Shown here: positions 19,614-32,400 of the stretch, piece by piece
Layout: each line of letters begins with the position of its first letter
Position numbering within the stretch: position 1 is the first letter of the stretch
Assembly: GCA_030015575.1 (NCBI GenBank)
Contig: JASDDO010000008.1
Coordinates: 81,755,965 to 81,819,964 of the forward strand
From: Agapanthus africanus
Lineage: Eukaryota; Streptophyta; Magnoliopsida; Asparagales; Amaryllidaceae
Length of the DNA stretch: 64,000 nt
Reading direction: 5' to 3'
Notes under the pieces: generated by a model
Told to the model about the DNA's origin: nothing
Databases searched by the model: none
The model's input: the letters and a program-made list of their open reading frames with translations, nothing else
Position numbers and translations under genes: made by a program

Positions 19614-20725
19614 TGCGCCACGTGGCCTGTCAGGCGCTTTGCGCTGATTGAGGAGCGCAAGGCGCAAGCGCATGCGGAGGTGACACGTGTCACGCTCTGG
19701 TGAGCGCAAGCGCAGTGCGCTGCGCCATTGTGCTGCGCTAGTGCGCTGCTGACACGTGGCGCGCTCTAATAACTTGCGCCAATTTATGAGAGAAGTGCTC
19801 TGTTTTAGAAGCGCATAGCGTAGTTTGTTCTGGGGCTGACACGTGGCGCTCACTGGTGGCTTGTGCCAATCCAAGAAGCGCAACAACGCAAACTCAAAAG
19901 TGCAAGGCACTGTTTAATATTTTGATCAAACTTAGATCAAAGAAAATAATTTTTTCTTGTTTTCAGAGAACCAGTGGTTCATAAAAAAGGCAAAGTCTTT
20001 ATACAGAACTAAATTACTTCTTCTTTTTTATTATTATTATTTTTTTTTATCCAAGATCCTGATCTTGTTCTTAGATCATTGATCTCTTTTAGAAGAAATT
20101 CTTCTTTTATTCAAAGGTTTTTACCTTTTCTTTCTCTGAGCTCTTTCTCAAAATTTTCTTTAGAGGAGTTCTCTGTATCTCTCTCTGTGTGTGTTTTAGA
20201 CTTGGAGTCTAGGGGCCTTTATATAGTGCCAATTGAGTTGTTAAATCAGTTAAAGAGATCTTTCTCTGAGTGATTTAGGGATTTGTCCCCACCGTTGGAT
20301 CTTTGATCCAAGGGCTTCTGTTTTACATAAGATAATTTTCTTGTTTTTACAAGATTAGAAAGATCTTTCTGAAATTTTAATTATGTTTTAGTGCTGGCAC
20401 AGTTGGTGCAAGTGCACCTGCGCTTGACACGTGTCGCGCAGCGCAACTGCGCTGACACGTGTCGCCCAGCGCAGAGCGCAGCGCAACTATGCTGACACGT
20501 GTCGCGCAGCGCTGAGCGCAGATCATCTGAAATGTTGCTTCCTTTATTTTTATTTTAAATAGAGCTTTGCTCTGATTGGGTACGCTGTCTTGGGCGCAGC
20601 GTTGGCGTGTCATCTTTTGACACGTGGCGCGTTGCGCGCAGCGCAAGGAATCTGAAGCGTTGCTTCAATTTTTGAATTTTTGAAATTCAAACAGAGCTTT
20701 GCTCTGATTTGGAGAAACAAACCCA
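19614..20725 (-). repeat. 5' LTR of element F, remainder with promoter
   Basis: This continues the LTR split at 3,214. On the minus strand it holds a TATATAAAG box (20,217-20,225), upstream (to the right) a cluster of ACACGTGT/CACGTGGC G-box words (20,428-20,626), and downstream four more (19,619-19,845). Between them are palindromes: CAAGATCCTGATCTTG (20,052), AGAAGAAATTCTTCT (20,091), AAAGGTTTTTACCTTT (20,113), TTGGATCTTTGATCCAA (20,295), and two AGAGCTTTGCTCT copies (20,561 and 20,693). The sequence is rich in GCGC. Confidence 0.7.
20217..20225 (-). promoter_or_regulatory. TATA box of the F LTR
   Basis: TATATAAAG on the minus strand lies downstream of the G-box cluster. The equivalent position in the J LTR has CTATAAATAGG (36,283-36,294). 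The expected start is about 30 bases to the left, giving roughly 2 kb of untranslated R-U5 once element A is removed. Confidence 0.6.
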
Positions 20726-21828
20726 CTGCCAGAGTATTGACAAGTTTTTAGACTCCCTTACAAATAGTTTCCCAAGTTCGGGCGAAATGTTGTAGAGGCC
20801 GTATGCTTTTATGGCAGGGTTCGAACATGCACGTGCACTTGTGCACGTGTCATGGTTCGAACAGATAATACTAGTGGTCTTTGGTTTAAACCAGATTCTT
20901 GTATTATATTGTGTAGGAATATTTTCGTCTCTTTGCATTTCGTATTCGGTCGGAATACAAATACGGGTATGTATATACAATTGTGGGGTAATCCTGTAAT
21001 TTGTTACGAGATTACTTTTGAAGTTGCCAGTTTTTCTTCGCTTGAATAAACATTAGTTTTATTGTTTAATTAATGGTTTCATTTGTGTATTCTTTTTGGC
21101 CAAAATTCCATTTATATTTGCCTTGGCCGAAATCATCGTGTGTGGAATGGGATTCATTTGGATAAAGTTGTGAGTCATTGTTTTATTCTTCTAGATGAGC
21201 ATGGTTTTTTTTGTGAGTCATAAATTCAATTAATGCTTTTTGTATTGCTTAAGATATTAGTGATGGATATTTTGTGATAGAGTTTGGATATGGTCACCGT
21301 TTTTCTCTGCTTAAGGTCACCCTCCTATATTCCCAGTGAGATATATTGGCCGGCCACAAATTGTTGTGGGGGCTGAATTTTGTTTCTTGATGCAAAAAAT
21401 TTCCTTTGCTAAAAATTCCATTGCTCATTTCATCAAAGTTCCAAAAGGAAACTTCATTTACCTTGAGACAAACTATTCTACACTATCTCTACATCAATCT
21501 TGGACATGTCGGCTAGCAAACTTCATGTCCGAGTTGCCTAGGTTTAGATGCGGGAGCCCGTATAAAGATTCGTTGACGTGGTGCAACCCCGATGAGGAGA
21601 CCGGAGATCGAGAGAGATCGGAGATGCCGCGAGGAGCATGGTATGATGGCTAAAGACCGAAGGACACGGATCGATCGGTATAGCAATTCTATCATTTTAC
21701 AGTTTGCTAGATTAGTGTTAATGGCACGATCCGGGTTACAGTCTATGTTAGCGCCAGTTTATGAAAAAGTTTTTATTCCGCGTTTGGCCTCGGATTATTG
21801 GCCGAGGCGCTGGCGTAGACTTACAACA
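20726..21828. other. Unassigned sequence with a copia-LTR-like fragment
   Basis: The first 80 bases (ACCCACTGCCAGAGTATTGAC...) match the A LTR around 4,216-4,290. The rest, including an inverted repeat at 20,817-20,868 (GGTTCGAACATG.. / ..CATGGTTCGAAC with CACGTGCACTTGTGCACGTG) and a CG-rich stretch at 21,535-21,690, is not recognised. The short frames present show no known motif. Confidence 0.5.
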
Positions 21829-21973
21829 GTAAGTGTATATGTTAAGATAAAGAGTAACAAGATAGCGTACTATCATGTCAAGTAAGAAAGTCCTCCTTAT
21901 ATATGTCCCAACATCCACTATAATATACATCTCATGTACAATAATGGCCTCTAAGGCATACATACAACTAACA
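21829..21973 (-). repeat. Copia LTR head fragment, reverse orientation
   Basis: Read on minus from 21,973, the sequence starts TGTTAGTTGTATGTATGCC and follows the first roughly 145 bp of the A/B LTRs with about 15% divergence. It abuts the broken Tat gag-protease remnant K and marks the end of K. Confidence 0.75.
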
Positions 21974-24232
21974 CAGAGAACCCTTGATGCCACCCTCGCC
22001 CTCAACATCGTTGTTTGGCCGCTCAGACGAAGATGTTGCAGTGAAGCAAACCTTTGCAGTCCGTTGGTCTCCGTAGGTCTGACCTATCCCGCCTTGGTCG
22101 AGCAGGAATTTCATCGCCAGGTGGAAGGTTGATATCTGGGCCCTGAAGGAGTCAGTATAGGGCGGCCGAGGAGGATGTTGTAGGCCGACGGGATTCTCGC
22201 TAAGATGAATTCTACAGGCACGGTGCGCGTACGGCCGACCTCCCCGATGTTAAATTGGAGAGTGATTACCCCTTCCACCGGGATGGAGTGGTTAGTGAAC
22301 CCTGACATGACGTGGGTGGTCGGCCTTAGGTCCGACGGGGTGAGTCTCATCGCAGGAAGCAGTCATAAAATAGAATGTCTGCCGAGCTTTCAGAGTTGAC
22401 CAGTATCCTCTGCACCTCGTAGCGGTGGACCCGAGCTATGATCACCAGCGGGTCGTTATGGGGCAGGGATATACCGTGGAGGTCCTCGTCGTTAAAAACT
22501 ATCGACCCGGCTGCCCTAGCCTTCTTCTTCGAGTGGCTGTCAGTCCCCTCGATCGGTGAGGGGTGCTGAGCCTCGTAGGTATTCGCCGTACCCCCCGCTG
22601 ATATGACCATGATTTGGCCGATTGTTAATTCACCGGGAGGGGGACGTTGCTCTTGCTCACGATCAGCTTGCCGCTTGTCCTGCAAGTCCGTTGCCAGGTG
22701 CCCCGAGCGGATTAGCTCCTCGACGTAGTCTCGGAGCTGCTTGCAGTTCTCCGTGGAGTGGCCCTCCGACCTGTGGAAGCCGCAGTAGGGGCCCCGGGTG
22801 CGCTTTGCCGCCATGTTCGAGACTGGGGCGAGCTTGAAGAACCTCTCGCCCTTAGCGTCCTCCAGCAGTACCGTCTGGGAGACGTTGAGTGGGGCATACT
22901 CCTGAAATTTCGGGGAGTAGGGCTTCGGCCGCTCAATCTTCTTTTTCACTTCCCGGACCCTTTTCTTGTGATCAGCTTGTTCCGCCCAGGGCAGATTGGC
23001 ATTCACCTCAGATTCAAGATGCATCTTACGTTCGGTCCAGGCCTTTACCTCGGCCATAGTCTTAGGTTGCGCTAATGCAAAGGAGCGTAGCCACTCCTTA
23101 TGCCTGAGATCCGACCTGAGGGCCGTAATGGCCGTCTCGTCCTTGTGTTCTGGGACATCGAGGAGGGCATTGTAGAAGCGGGTGATGTACCCCTTGAATG
23201 ATTCTTTGTCTCCGCTCTTTATGGTCAAGAGGTGGTCGACAGTACACTTCTGCCGTCTCTTCCCGATGAAATGGCCGAGGAATTGGGTGGCCAGCTCATC
23301 GAAGGTTGAGATTGAGCATGGCGCGAGTCCTCGGAACCAGTCTCGCTCGGAGAGGATGAGAGTGGCCGGGAAAGCGCGGCATTTGGCGGCGTCGGAACAG
23401 TCCTGGAAACTCAACTCGGCTGTGAACGCATCTAAATAGTCCTTCGGGTCGGACTTCCAGTCAAAAAGAGAGACTTTCAGGGGCTTGTTCCGGAAGGAGA
23501 CGTGGATGGCGAGTAGCTTTTCGGTGAAGGGCCTCGTGAGCGAGTCGGCGGCATATTTAACCCCGTCGCTTGAATGACGACTTTATCGATGCATGCCTTC
23601 GATCTTCTTTTCGAGGGCGTCGAGTCGGCCGTAGTATCCTGATGATTCGGCGCATTCTAATTTTGGCCTTTGCTGCCAGAGACCTCTGCCTGGCCACGGC
23701 CCCGATTCCGTTCGATGAGATTCCTCAGGTCCACTGGCGAGGTCGTCTTCGAGCTGTCATGGCGAGTCCCGTGCGCGCAACCCCGTCGAGGGAGGGGGTG
23801 CTGGTCATGCCTGGGCACAGGCGAGCTGATCAACACCTCCTCGGGAGGGACGGGGGTGCGATGGGGCTCGGGGTGAGGCGCTCTGGCATAAGACCTCAGA
23901 GTTAGGCTGTGAGGCGCCCACCGGGTCATTGAATATGTCAGCCCGGGGGACCTTTGGCTGCCGGAGACAGCGTGGCGTTGATCGGTCGTGCCAACGCGGG
24001 AAGAGTCTTCTCTCCTTCTGTGGGGGTCCCGGTCCCTGGGTGGGGGAGCGGCGACCTGGGGAGCTTTCCCGGCCGTTTCGACATGGACGAGTGCATCCAC
24101 GACGGATGTGAGGCGATCTATCCGTATGGATAGGGCGTGAATGGTGTTCGGGGGAGGAGGGGATTCTCCCTCGCCTCCGCTGCGGGGAGGGCGACGGCTG
24201 GTGCTTGGATCGTCGCGATGACCGCTCGCCAT
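21974..24232 (-). pseudogene. Tat-type gag-protease remnant (element K)
   Basis: The minus-strand frame from ATG 24,232 gives a Pro/Arg-rich gag N-terminus. After a frameshift the capsid region follows (CRAFPATL, WFRGLAP, SFDELATQFLGHF, RRQKCTVDHLL, KESFKGYITRFYNALLDVP) at 23,414-22,900. Next is YCGFHRSEGHSTENCKQLRDYVEELIRSGHL (only part quoted), typical of the Tat/Retand group. The protease follows, but its catalytic D-T-G reads N-S-E (VNSESSADILFY). After another frameshift, SAYNILLGRPIL and a linker end at 21,974, where a copia LTR piece begins. No polymerase remains. Confidence 0.85.
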
Positions 24233-24276
24233 GAAGTCGAAATCGGAAGATGAACTTTTGGTTGAGTGGAACTAAT

Positions 24277-24294
24277 CTCCCACAGACGGCTCCA
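24277..24294 (-). promoter_or_regulatory. Primer-binding site of element K
   Basis: TGGAGCCGTCTGTGGGAG on the minus strand lies two bases from the LTR end. It differs by little from the TGGCGCCGTCTGTGGGAA form common in plant Tat elements. Confidence 0.7.
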
Positions 24295-24296
24295 AC

Positions 24297-25003
24297 TGAT
24301 GGAGCTCTGGATCTCCTTCAGATGTTATCTTCCGTTGATCTGCTGCGAGCGCCGATGGACGGCTGAGATTGAGTTGGAGGGTTGCCTCCTGGAGCGTGTG
24401 GATCTCAATGGGTTTGTGTGTTGAGGCTGAGCTACCTGCAAAGAAGTTCCGGGGTGGTTGTGCCACCGAGGACCCTCCGACGATCAAGTTAGACGGAGTA
24501 TTTTGGCAGAGTAACGGCCTATTGGAGTGAAAATAGCTTACCTGAATCGTCTGAGAGAGGGGTTTATATAGCGGCAGAAATGGGCAGGCGGGCGCGAGAT
24601 TCACACCGGCCGTTACGCCCCTGGAGTCACGCCCGTGTGATAGGAGGGATCCCGCATTAATGACGAGACAGGCTCGTTAATGGAGGATTGTGGTGGTGTG
24701 GAACACGGGATCATGGGCGGCGGATATCTCGCGCATGGCAAGATTCGCGGAGCCGTGGCGGAGGCGCCTGTGATCAGCGCTGTGGGTCGGTCGGTGAGAC
24801 CGAGGAAGATGAGCTCGGTGGGAGGCTCGAGCACGAGCAGGAGGCCGAGGCATCTTGGTTCTGTGATAGCTCGAAGGCGAGCCGGGGCTGGTCTGGAAGG
24901 CCACCGAAGGTCGGGAGGCTCCTCGGGCCAGAAGCCCGAGGTGTGATCCTAACTGAAGTTCTTGATCTTTTCTTGTAGGTTCTGAGACACGTCATCTGCA
25001 ACA
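24297..25003 (-). repeat. 5' LTR of element K
   Basis: The LTR end is CATCA on the minus strand next to the PBS. A TATATAAAC-type TATA box lies at 24,562-24,570 (minus). The left boundary is firm. The right boundary (about 25,003, TGTTGC on minus) is a guess, because no second LTR is present to compare. The GC-rich frames inside are not genes. Confidence 0.6.
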
Positions 25004-26960
25004 TGTCAGCATCTGGAGAGTCGCCGAATCGAGTCCCATCAATATATCTAAGCATACGTGGAGGAAATTACAATATTGCTGAAAGTTTAGGAACTAATAT
25101 GAAATGTGTGGTACATTATGTCTTAAGTATTTGGCTTTTCTTAGCAGGAAAAAGTTATTTGTACTTTTTACTATTTCAATCATATGCGAACGAACTTCCT
25201 TGAAGAGCCTATACTGTGTGTTAACAGTAAACTAAATATGTGAAAAACAAAAGCTGTAAAATATTCATTTTATGATGTAAAAAGTTGATAAATCGTCCAT
25301 TAATATCCTATGGGTAACCTTTTCATTCGTTCCTCGAGATGGAGCAAATGTACCTTCATGATAAGAGCTAGTTGTACACCGAGGATCGGAACAATCTGTA
25401 TTTCGAAGGTGGTGTCAGGTTCTTCACCGAAGTCCATGGTCATCAAGGAATTTCACAGAACAAGAATATCAGTTGACACACTTCAAGCAACGGTTATTGC
25501 AAGTTTAGGAGCAATTTCAGAATTCACTCGAGCAACGACTAATCACAGAGATAAATAGCAACCAAAGTACGATTTACTGATGTAGCGCACCTTAATGCAT
25601 ACATCATGTACAAGCTCGATCGGCCCGAGATTGAATAGCTGGAAGGCAAATTAGGAATTTTTTCAATCAATTAAGAGTTATCTATATTTGGATAGATCAT
25701 AATTAGTTTTTTCAATCAATTAAGATTTATCTATATTCCATACTTGAATATAGCATAATTGATTGGTTTGATTTGCTTTTATTAGACTAGATTTGTTTTT
25801 GAATGTTTTCCTTACAATATTAAGATTGCTTTTATTCCTAATTATCTCTTAGTCTTTAAACCGAATTGCTTCTCAAGATGGTATTTAGCTATGAATAAAA
25901 CATATGGCCTCTTGTAAAGCTTATCTTGAAAAATAATAAAATTTTGAGTTTCTCTATTTCCCGTGTGTAACAATTCAAAATTTTTAAAGGTTTATTTTAA
26001 AATTTAAATAATAATATAATGAATTTTATTGAAAAGATAACATTTATTGAATTGGGTTTCATATATTGGTTAAGAAATTATTACTTATTTTGGCACGACA
26101 AGCATATGTCAATATTAATGTTTTCATTATCTTCTCAAAATGATATTTTGTGATTTTTCTTCATGGTGGATGACTTGAGGGGAGAGCCATGGGCATGAAA
26201 GAGGCATGGGATCACCATACTGTATGTACACACATTCATCTTCTCCTCTTCCTTCATCAAAATTTTCTCTCACACTCTCACAAAAACTCTAGCACTTTCT
26301 CACTCTCTCACATTTATTTCTCTCGACTACGAAGTATCAATCACCAACTAGAAGCCATTTCAAGACTTCAAGTAGAGACACCTCAAATCCTTCAAGTAGC
26401 CTCACTTAAGCCTTGTATTTTCTCATTTGCTCAAATCTTTCACGGTAAACCCTTTGATTTCAAGTTTAAGTTTTATTTGACATGAAAACCAATTTTTGTT
26501 TAAAAACTACATTTTTAGCAATTAAATATTGCACAAATGGAGTTTTATTGATTATTGTAGTTGCAGCATATTTAGTGTAGCTATTTGTTATTATTACAAG
26601 TTATTTGAATTTGAAAAGAGTGAAATTTGTTAAAAGTTTGTTTTCAAAAGTTTTGCAAATTTAGTGTTCGAGCCCATCAATTTTACTGAGTCAGACGTCT
26701 GAGCCTTTGAGTTTCCGACGTCTGCGACTCCTTTTTCTTGATTCATGATGTTCTTCAGACGTCTGCTCTTTCTCTGGGGTCTCTGTATTTTTGAGGTCAG
26801 ATATCTGACACTTCTCCTTTAGACGTCTGTGACATCTCTGTAATGTTTCATGTTTTTTTCTAGACGTCTGAGCTTTGAACTTCAGAAGTCCGCCGCTTCT
26901 TTGTCTCAAAGAGGCGTCTGAGCCTTAGAGCTTCAGGCGTCTGATACTCTATTTTGCCTG
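25004..26960. other. Unassigned intergenic sequence
   Basis: This is AT-rich and without a recognisable gene. It holds a two-copy 49-bp repeat (25,658 and 25,707, TTTTTTCAATCAATTAAGA), a CT-rich stretch resembling an LTR transcript leader (26,220-26,420), and a cluster of GACGTCTG palindromes (26,690-26,945). It may be an old LTR or host intergenic DNA. Confidence 0.4.
26690..26945. repeat. Cluster of CAGACGTCTG palindromes
   Basis: About nine copies of (C)AGACGTCTG or close variants occur within 255 bases (near 26,694, 26,718, 26,756, 26,801 as CAGATATCTG, 26,821, 26,862, 26,882, 26,912 and 26,935). Spacing is 20-60 bases. The GACGTC core is a C-box type bZIP site, but clustering alone does not prove function. 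Confidence 0.75.
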
Positions 26961-29442
26961 TGTCATGCCTCGCTTCCCAGTAAACGGAAACGGTGACGTG
27001 GCAAGTCGCAACGTATTTACTAAGAAATAAATACATTAAGCATAATTAAGCAATATATATAAAATGCACAAAAAATGACGAGAGAATTAAAATAAACAGC
27101 AATCTTTATTTGCATTCATCTTTATATATAACTGTTTTGAAAAGGAAAGATACAATGAATAAAGCAGTGCCTAAACAGTGGCATACAAAATAAAAGTAAG
27201 TATAAGAAGAGCTAGAAGTCTGGCTGTGTCGCAATCTGATCCAAGTCCTCCTGGCTGAGCTCGATCTCCTAAGAGTCCCGTCCTCCTAATGAACATTCCA
27301 AAGAAACAAATAGAAAGAAATATCGTCAGCGAACTAGCGCTCGGTAAGTCCCAAAAGAAGAATGAGAACACGGTATATGAAATAAATTGTGTATAATTGG
27401 TTACTGGTATATGATGGTTATTATAATGTGATTGTTTATAGCTTGATACAGAAGGTATTCGTGTATACGAAAGAAGTCCATCTTACCCCGTGGACTATGA
27501 TAACATGTAGTATAAGGCCCCGTTATTATCCACGGGACAATTGCATGAGAATTAGTGTGGGTGTCTTTTAAGTGATATCTCGTGCCACGATATACGTTAC
27601 GTACAAATCTATCCATTTATCCACATGTAATGTAGTGTATCGATTTTGTTTACAAGTCTTGCCGAAATCATGGATACAATTGTTCAAGTAGTCATGTTCA
27701 GAATATATTCAAGTGGTCAAGTCAAGTTATAACCATGGTTCGGTCAAGTCAAGTCAAGTATTCATGTTTGATATTATTGTTTGATTCAAGTATTCTTGTT
27801 CATGTTCAATTACTCATGGTTGATATTGGATTCAGATTACAATTAGACTCAGACTGAGTCAGACTCTTGTAAACTGATTTGGATCTTGAATTAGGTTCGG
27901 GAGTCATCGGTAACTGCTGCACATGGATGGCGGGATTTGTGTTTTTTTCCAAGACAATTACCATTGATAACTCCGTTAAGTTGTCTACCTTAAATAGATA
28001 AGCACTCACTTTTTCCGGCTTCCTGGGGCTCAAGAGAATTGATCCCGCTTAAACCTATATTTACTGAGATCCTAAATATTGTTTTATATAACTCGAGAGG
28101 GTTTTATAAAAAAATATTATAATATAGTTAAAAATAAATCTCGAGGGGATATTTATATTATTAGGCTTTTCATGAGCATGGATTTTAAAAATTTGAGATA
28201 TTTTAGTGATAAACAACTAACTTTGGAAGTTTATGGTATTTTATTGAAAAGTGTTGTCTTTTGGTAAGTTGATGGTATTTTTATTGAAACTTGTTAATCT
28301 TTCATTTTTTAGAAAATAAGTTTATTATATTCTGAAAATAAGGATTTGTAATTTTTTTATAATTATTAAGAATTAAAATTTCTTTAATTATTAAGAAAAT
28401 TCGTTTTTCTTAAAAACTGTATTTAAAACCATTCGAGACCGAATGCTCCGTGATGAGATTTGTATCTCGCTCTACTAGACCAAGAATGTGCAATAATTCA
28501 CAATATCCAATAGCGGGTCTCCTAAAGAGAGTTGTAGAGCTATATTCGCAAAGGAATCGAAATACAGTTTTAAAAGAAAACCGGTTTTTAAAGTAAGTGG
28601 TATTTTAATGTAATATTTTCTTCGTACAAAAATTCATACAAAAAGGTATCGTGCTATGAAACAAGAGTGTACGTGAAAGTTAGGTCGTTACCCCGCGAAG
28701 TTTTTCCTAAAAATATAGTTTTAACAAAACTAAAAGAGATGATATTAAAGTTCATGGTATTTTAATGAAAAAGTTAAATTAAATTTATGTTACATGATAT
28801 TATTGATTAAAATTTATTCTAAACATTGGTATCATTATTACAAATATTGTGTAAGAATATGGATGAACAATATATAAGAAAAAGTGAAGTTTTCTAGAGT
28901 TTAGAAAAAAAGATATCGGTATTAACTCCACTTTTACCGATTTTGATTAAAAAGAAATTCAAAGAATAGAAAGGGAGTTTGGGAGGGACTTACTATTTGA
29001 TTATGCTAAGAAAAGGTAGAAGAAGAGAAGAGTGTTGTCGTGGGAGCTCCGGATGTTACTTCGATTTTTCGCCGGAATTTGACCGCTTATTAACTCCTCT
29101 TTACTCCGCTTGTACTTAGAAATTTTTTGAGAGTTTTGGCTAGAAATTTCAGAATAATGCTGAGACAAAATATGGGGTGGTATTTATTGTGGAGAATTAG
29201 GGTTTGGAAATTAAAATGGTGGATTAAAAAGTATTAAAATTGTGATAAATAATGAAATGAAAGGTCTCTTTTTGATTGCAGGGAAATCAAACAGTGCAGG
29301 GGAGTTAGGGGTAGGGGAAGAGTCAAGTGTGCAGAGCCCGGGGTTCTTTGGCGCACATCTGACCGCCCCCACCAGTTTTAGGAGGCTTTTAGCCCATCGA
29401 TCTCGATGCATTTGCCTTGAGATTCGTGCCATTTAATCAACA
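26961..29442 (-). repeat. 3' LTR of element D (approximate)
   Basis: The plus-strand start TGTCATGCCTCGCTTCCCAG is the reverse of a typical chromovirus LTR end (GGGAAGCG.GGC.TGACA), as in element G. The other boundary (near 29,442, TGTTGATT on minus) is uncertain, because the adjoining integrase tail is deleted and no second LTR is seen. A weak TATA-like AATAAATACC (minus) is near 29,185. TCAAG microrepeats lie at 27,690-27,790. Confidence 0.55.
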
Positions 29443-29448
29443 GAGTAT

Positions 29449-32400
29449 TTAAACCCTTTTGCACATGTTTGGAGAGGTCATTAAGAAAGCATGGTATCCA
29501 GGTTGGAACTTCAGATGTTGTCGCTTTACATCTGCCCAATGCTTCTGTCTGTCTTGGGCTATGCGAATTCTTTCCCTGATCGTGCGAACTATGTCCATAG
29601 TTGCCACGATCATCTCTGGTCCAAGGAGTTCACGGTCTCCGACGTCATCCCAACTTAGCGGTGAACTACACTTCCGTCCATAGAGTGCTGCGAATGGTGC
29701 CATTCCAATGCTTGTCTGATTGCAGTTGTTGTATGAAAACTCCACAAGGTGTGTAGGCGATCTTTCCATGAACCTCCGAAGTCTAACATACAAGCTCTTA
29801 GCATGTCTTCTAGAATCTGAATTGTTCGCTTGGACTGTCCGTATGTTTGTGGGTGATAAGTCGTGCTGAAATTCAGACTTGTTCCCAGGCTAGCTTGCAG
29901 ACTCTGCCAAAATTATGATCGGAATCTGGTATCACGATCGGAAACGATGCAACCGGTACTCTATGTAATCTCACGATCTCCTGCATGAGTTCATGGGTAT
30001 CAAATATAGTACATCCTGAAGGTTTAAATCTTACTTTAGATTTATGCTTACCTCCATGTACTTCTTTGCTAATGTCTCGGTAGATTGGCCAACTCGAAAT
30101 GGAATAAAGTGAGACGACTTGGTGAGTCAATCCACAATAACTCATACTGCGTTGTTACCCTTCATGCTACAAGGAAGGGCAGTCATGGTAATTTACTGCC
30201 ATTTCTATTCTGGGATTGGTAACGGCTGAAGTAGACCAGCAGTTCTGTGATGTTCAGCCTTCACTTACTGACACACCAAACACTTGGCTACGCTCCTTTC
30301 TACTTCGCGCTTTATTCCATGCCACCAGTAGTGTTGTCATAGATCCTTGTACATTTTTATACTACCGGGGTGTACAGAATAAGGAGAGCTGTGAGTTTCT
30401 TTCATCAACTCTTCTCGAACTGGGCCGTTTGGTACACGTAATCGACTTCCATATCTTAAGGATCCATCTTCGTAGATGATGAAGTTAGTTCGAATTCCAC
30501 TTTCTACTTGTTCTTGGATCTTTTGTAACTTGGTATCATTTGCTTGAGCTGCCTTGATCTGATTGATAATAGTGGACCGGACTTGTAAGTTCATCAAATA
30601 CGAAGCGTTACCCGGCATAACTATTTTGATCGCCAATCCGTGCAATTTCTGCTGTAGCTTCCACTGAGCGGTGAGATTCATTGCTAATGGCTGGCGGTTA
30701 ACTGCATCAGGAACTACGTTCACTTTCTAAGGATGATATTGTAGGTTGATGTCGAGTCCGCCATGAGTTCTAGCCATCTTCTCTGCCGCATGTTTAATTC
30801 CTTTTGAGTAAATATATATTTCAGACTCTTGTGGTCAGTATATATATCCACGCGTTCTCCCAGAAGATTGTGGCGCCAAATCTTATGTGCGAAGATAATG
30901 GTTGCCAACTCCAGATCATGTGTTGGATAGTTGCGTTCAAGAACTTTTAGCTGTCTTGATACAAAGGCTACAACCTTTCCATGCTGGTGTAGAACACATC
31001 CTAATCCCTTACCAGAAGTATCACAATGTATAACAAAACCTCCAGATTGATCCAGTATCACAAGGATAGGAGCAGAAGTTAATCTTGATTTGAGTTCTAC
31101 AAAAATATTCACATGCTTCTGACCATACGAATGCTTCATCTTTATGCATGAGCTTGGTCAGGGGTGCTGCAATTTTTGAGAAACCATCAATGAATCTTCG
31201 GTAGTATCTTGCCGATCCTAAGAAACTTTTTATATTTTTTACCGTATTTGGTGTTGTCCATTCACTGACAGCTGACACCTGACACCTTATCTGGATCTAC
31301 TGAGATTACTTCGCCTAAAACAATATGTCTGAGAAATTCGACTTGATCTAGCCAAAATTCATATTTACTGTACTTGGCATAGAGCTGATGTTGTCGCAAT
31401 ATCTCCAGGACAATCCGTAAATGCTCTGCGTGTTCTTTACGATTCTTTGAATACACCAGGATGTCGTCGACGACGATGATAAAGAACCTGTCTAAATACT
31501 CTCGGAAAACTTGGTTCATCATATTCATAAATATGGCAGGTACATTGGTCACTCCAAATGGCATTATGATATACTCATAATGACAAAAGCGGGTCTTAAA
31601 CGCCGTCTTCAGATTGTCGGACTCTTTGACCTTCACCTTATGATAACCCGAATGAAGATCTAGCTTCGAAAATACCCAAGACCACTTGGCTGATCAAAAA
31701 GATCATCGATGCGCGGTAATAGATAGTTGTTCTTAATCTTCACTTCGTTCAGAGCTTGATAAACTACACACATCTTGTATGAACCTTCTTTTTTCTTCAC
31801 TAGTAAAACCGGAGATCCCCAGCTTGAAGTATTGGGACGAATCCAACCTTTCTTCAGAAGTTCGTCCAATTGAATGCGGATCTCTTTCAATCCTTCTGGA
31901 CTTAGCTGATATGGAGTTTTGATTACAGGTTGCGCACCAGGTAGTAAATAAATGCTGAATTCAAGAGCTCGATCAGGAGGCAAACCTAATATATCTTCAG
32001 AGAATACATCCTCGAACTCTCGAACTACATCTGGCTTCAATTCTTCCGCTTGTAATACTGAAACCACTGCCTTCTTTGGTTTTACCTTGTAGACGCTGGG
32101 TTCTAAGGTACGGTCTCTACTCTTGAAATATAACACTGGATGATCTCGTATTTCGAATGCTACCCTCCTTTACCGACAGTCGATGGAAGCAAAAAAAAGT
32201 TCCTAGCCAGTCCATTCCCAAGACTACATCGAAATTCAGTATGTCCAGCCCCTTGAAGTCCGTATAAAATTCTCTACTGTAGACGACTACTGTACACAGA
32301 TTGTATCCCAGAGTTTCTTTTAGAACGTCATTCCCTGAACTGGCATTCCAGCTGGATACGAGCGATTTAACTGGAATCACATGAGTTCGGACGAACCGTT

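Larger units (their letters stand above)
1..20725 (-). mobile_element. Element F: Tat/Ogre-like Ty3/gypsy retrotransposon, 5' part, split by element A
   Basis: Reading right to left on the minus strand, the order is LTR, PBS, a VFxRL-repeat protein, then the gag start, which continues off the left edge. The LTR occupies 1,794-3,214 and resumes at 19,614 to about 20,725; element A sits between, flanked by the duplicated target TGCGC. The lineage call rests on the gag N-terminus (a YPSWYDQIKYPSGY-type motif near the left edge) and on kinship with element J, whose integrase end is visible. Protease, polymerase and 3' LTR lie outside the window. The right edge is cut near 20,725 by a copia-LTR-like fragment, so the true LTR start is not seen. 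Confidence 0.75.

Noticed and set aside
21336..21885. Frames of 97-105 codons next to the copia LTR fragment
   Set aside because: No motif, overlapping alternatives on both strands, and no homologous copy in the window to support them.
22622..23439. Plus-strand frames of 68-111 codons over element K
   Set aside because: They are shadows of the minus-strand gag, which has clear family motifs.
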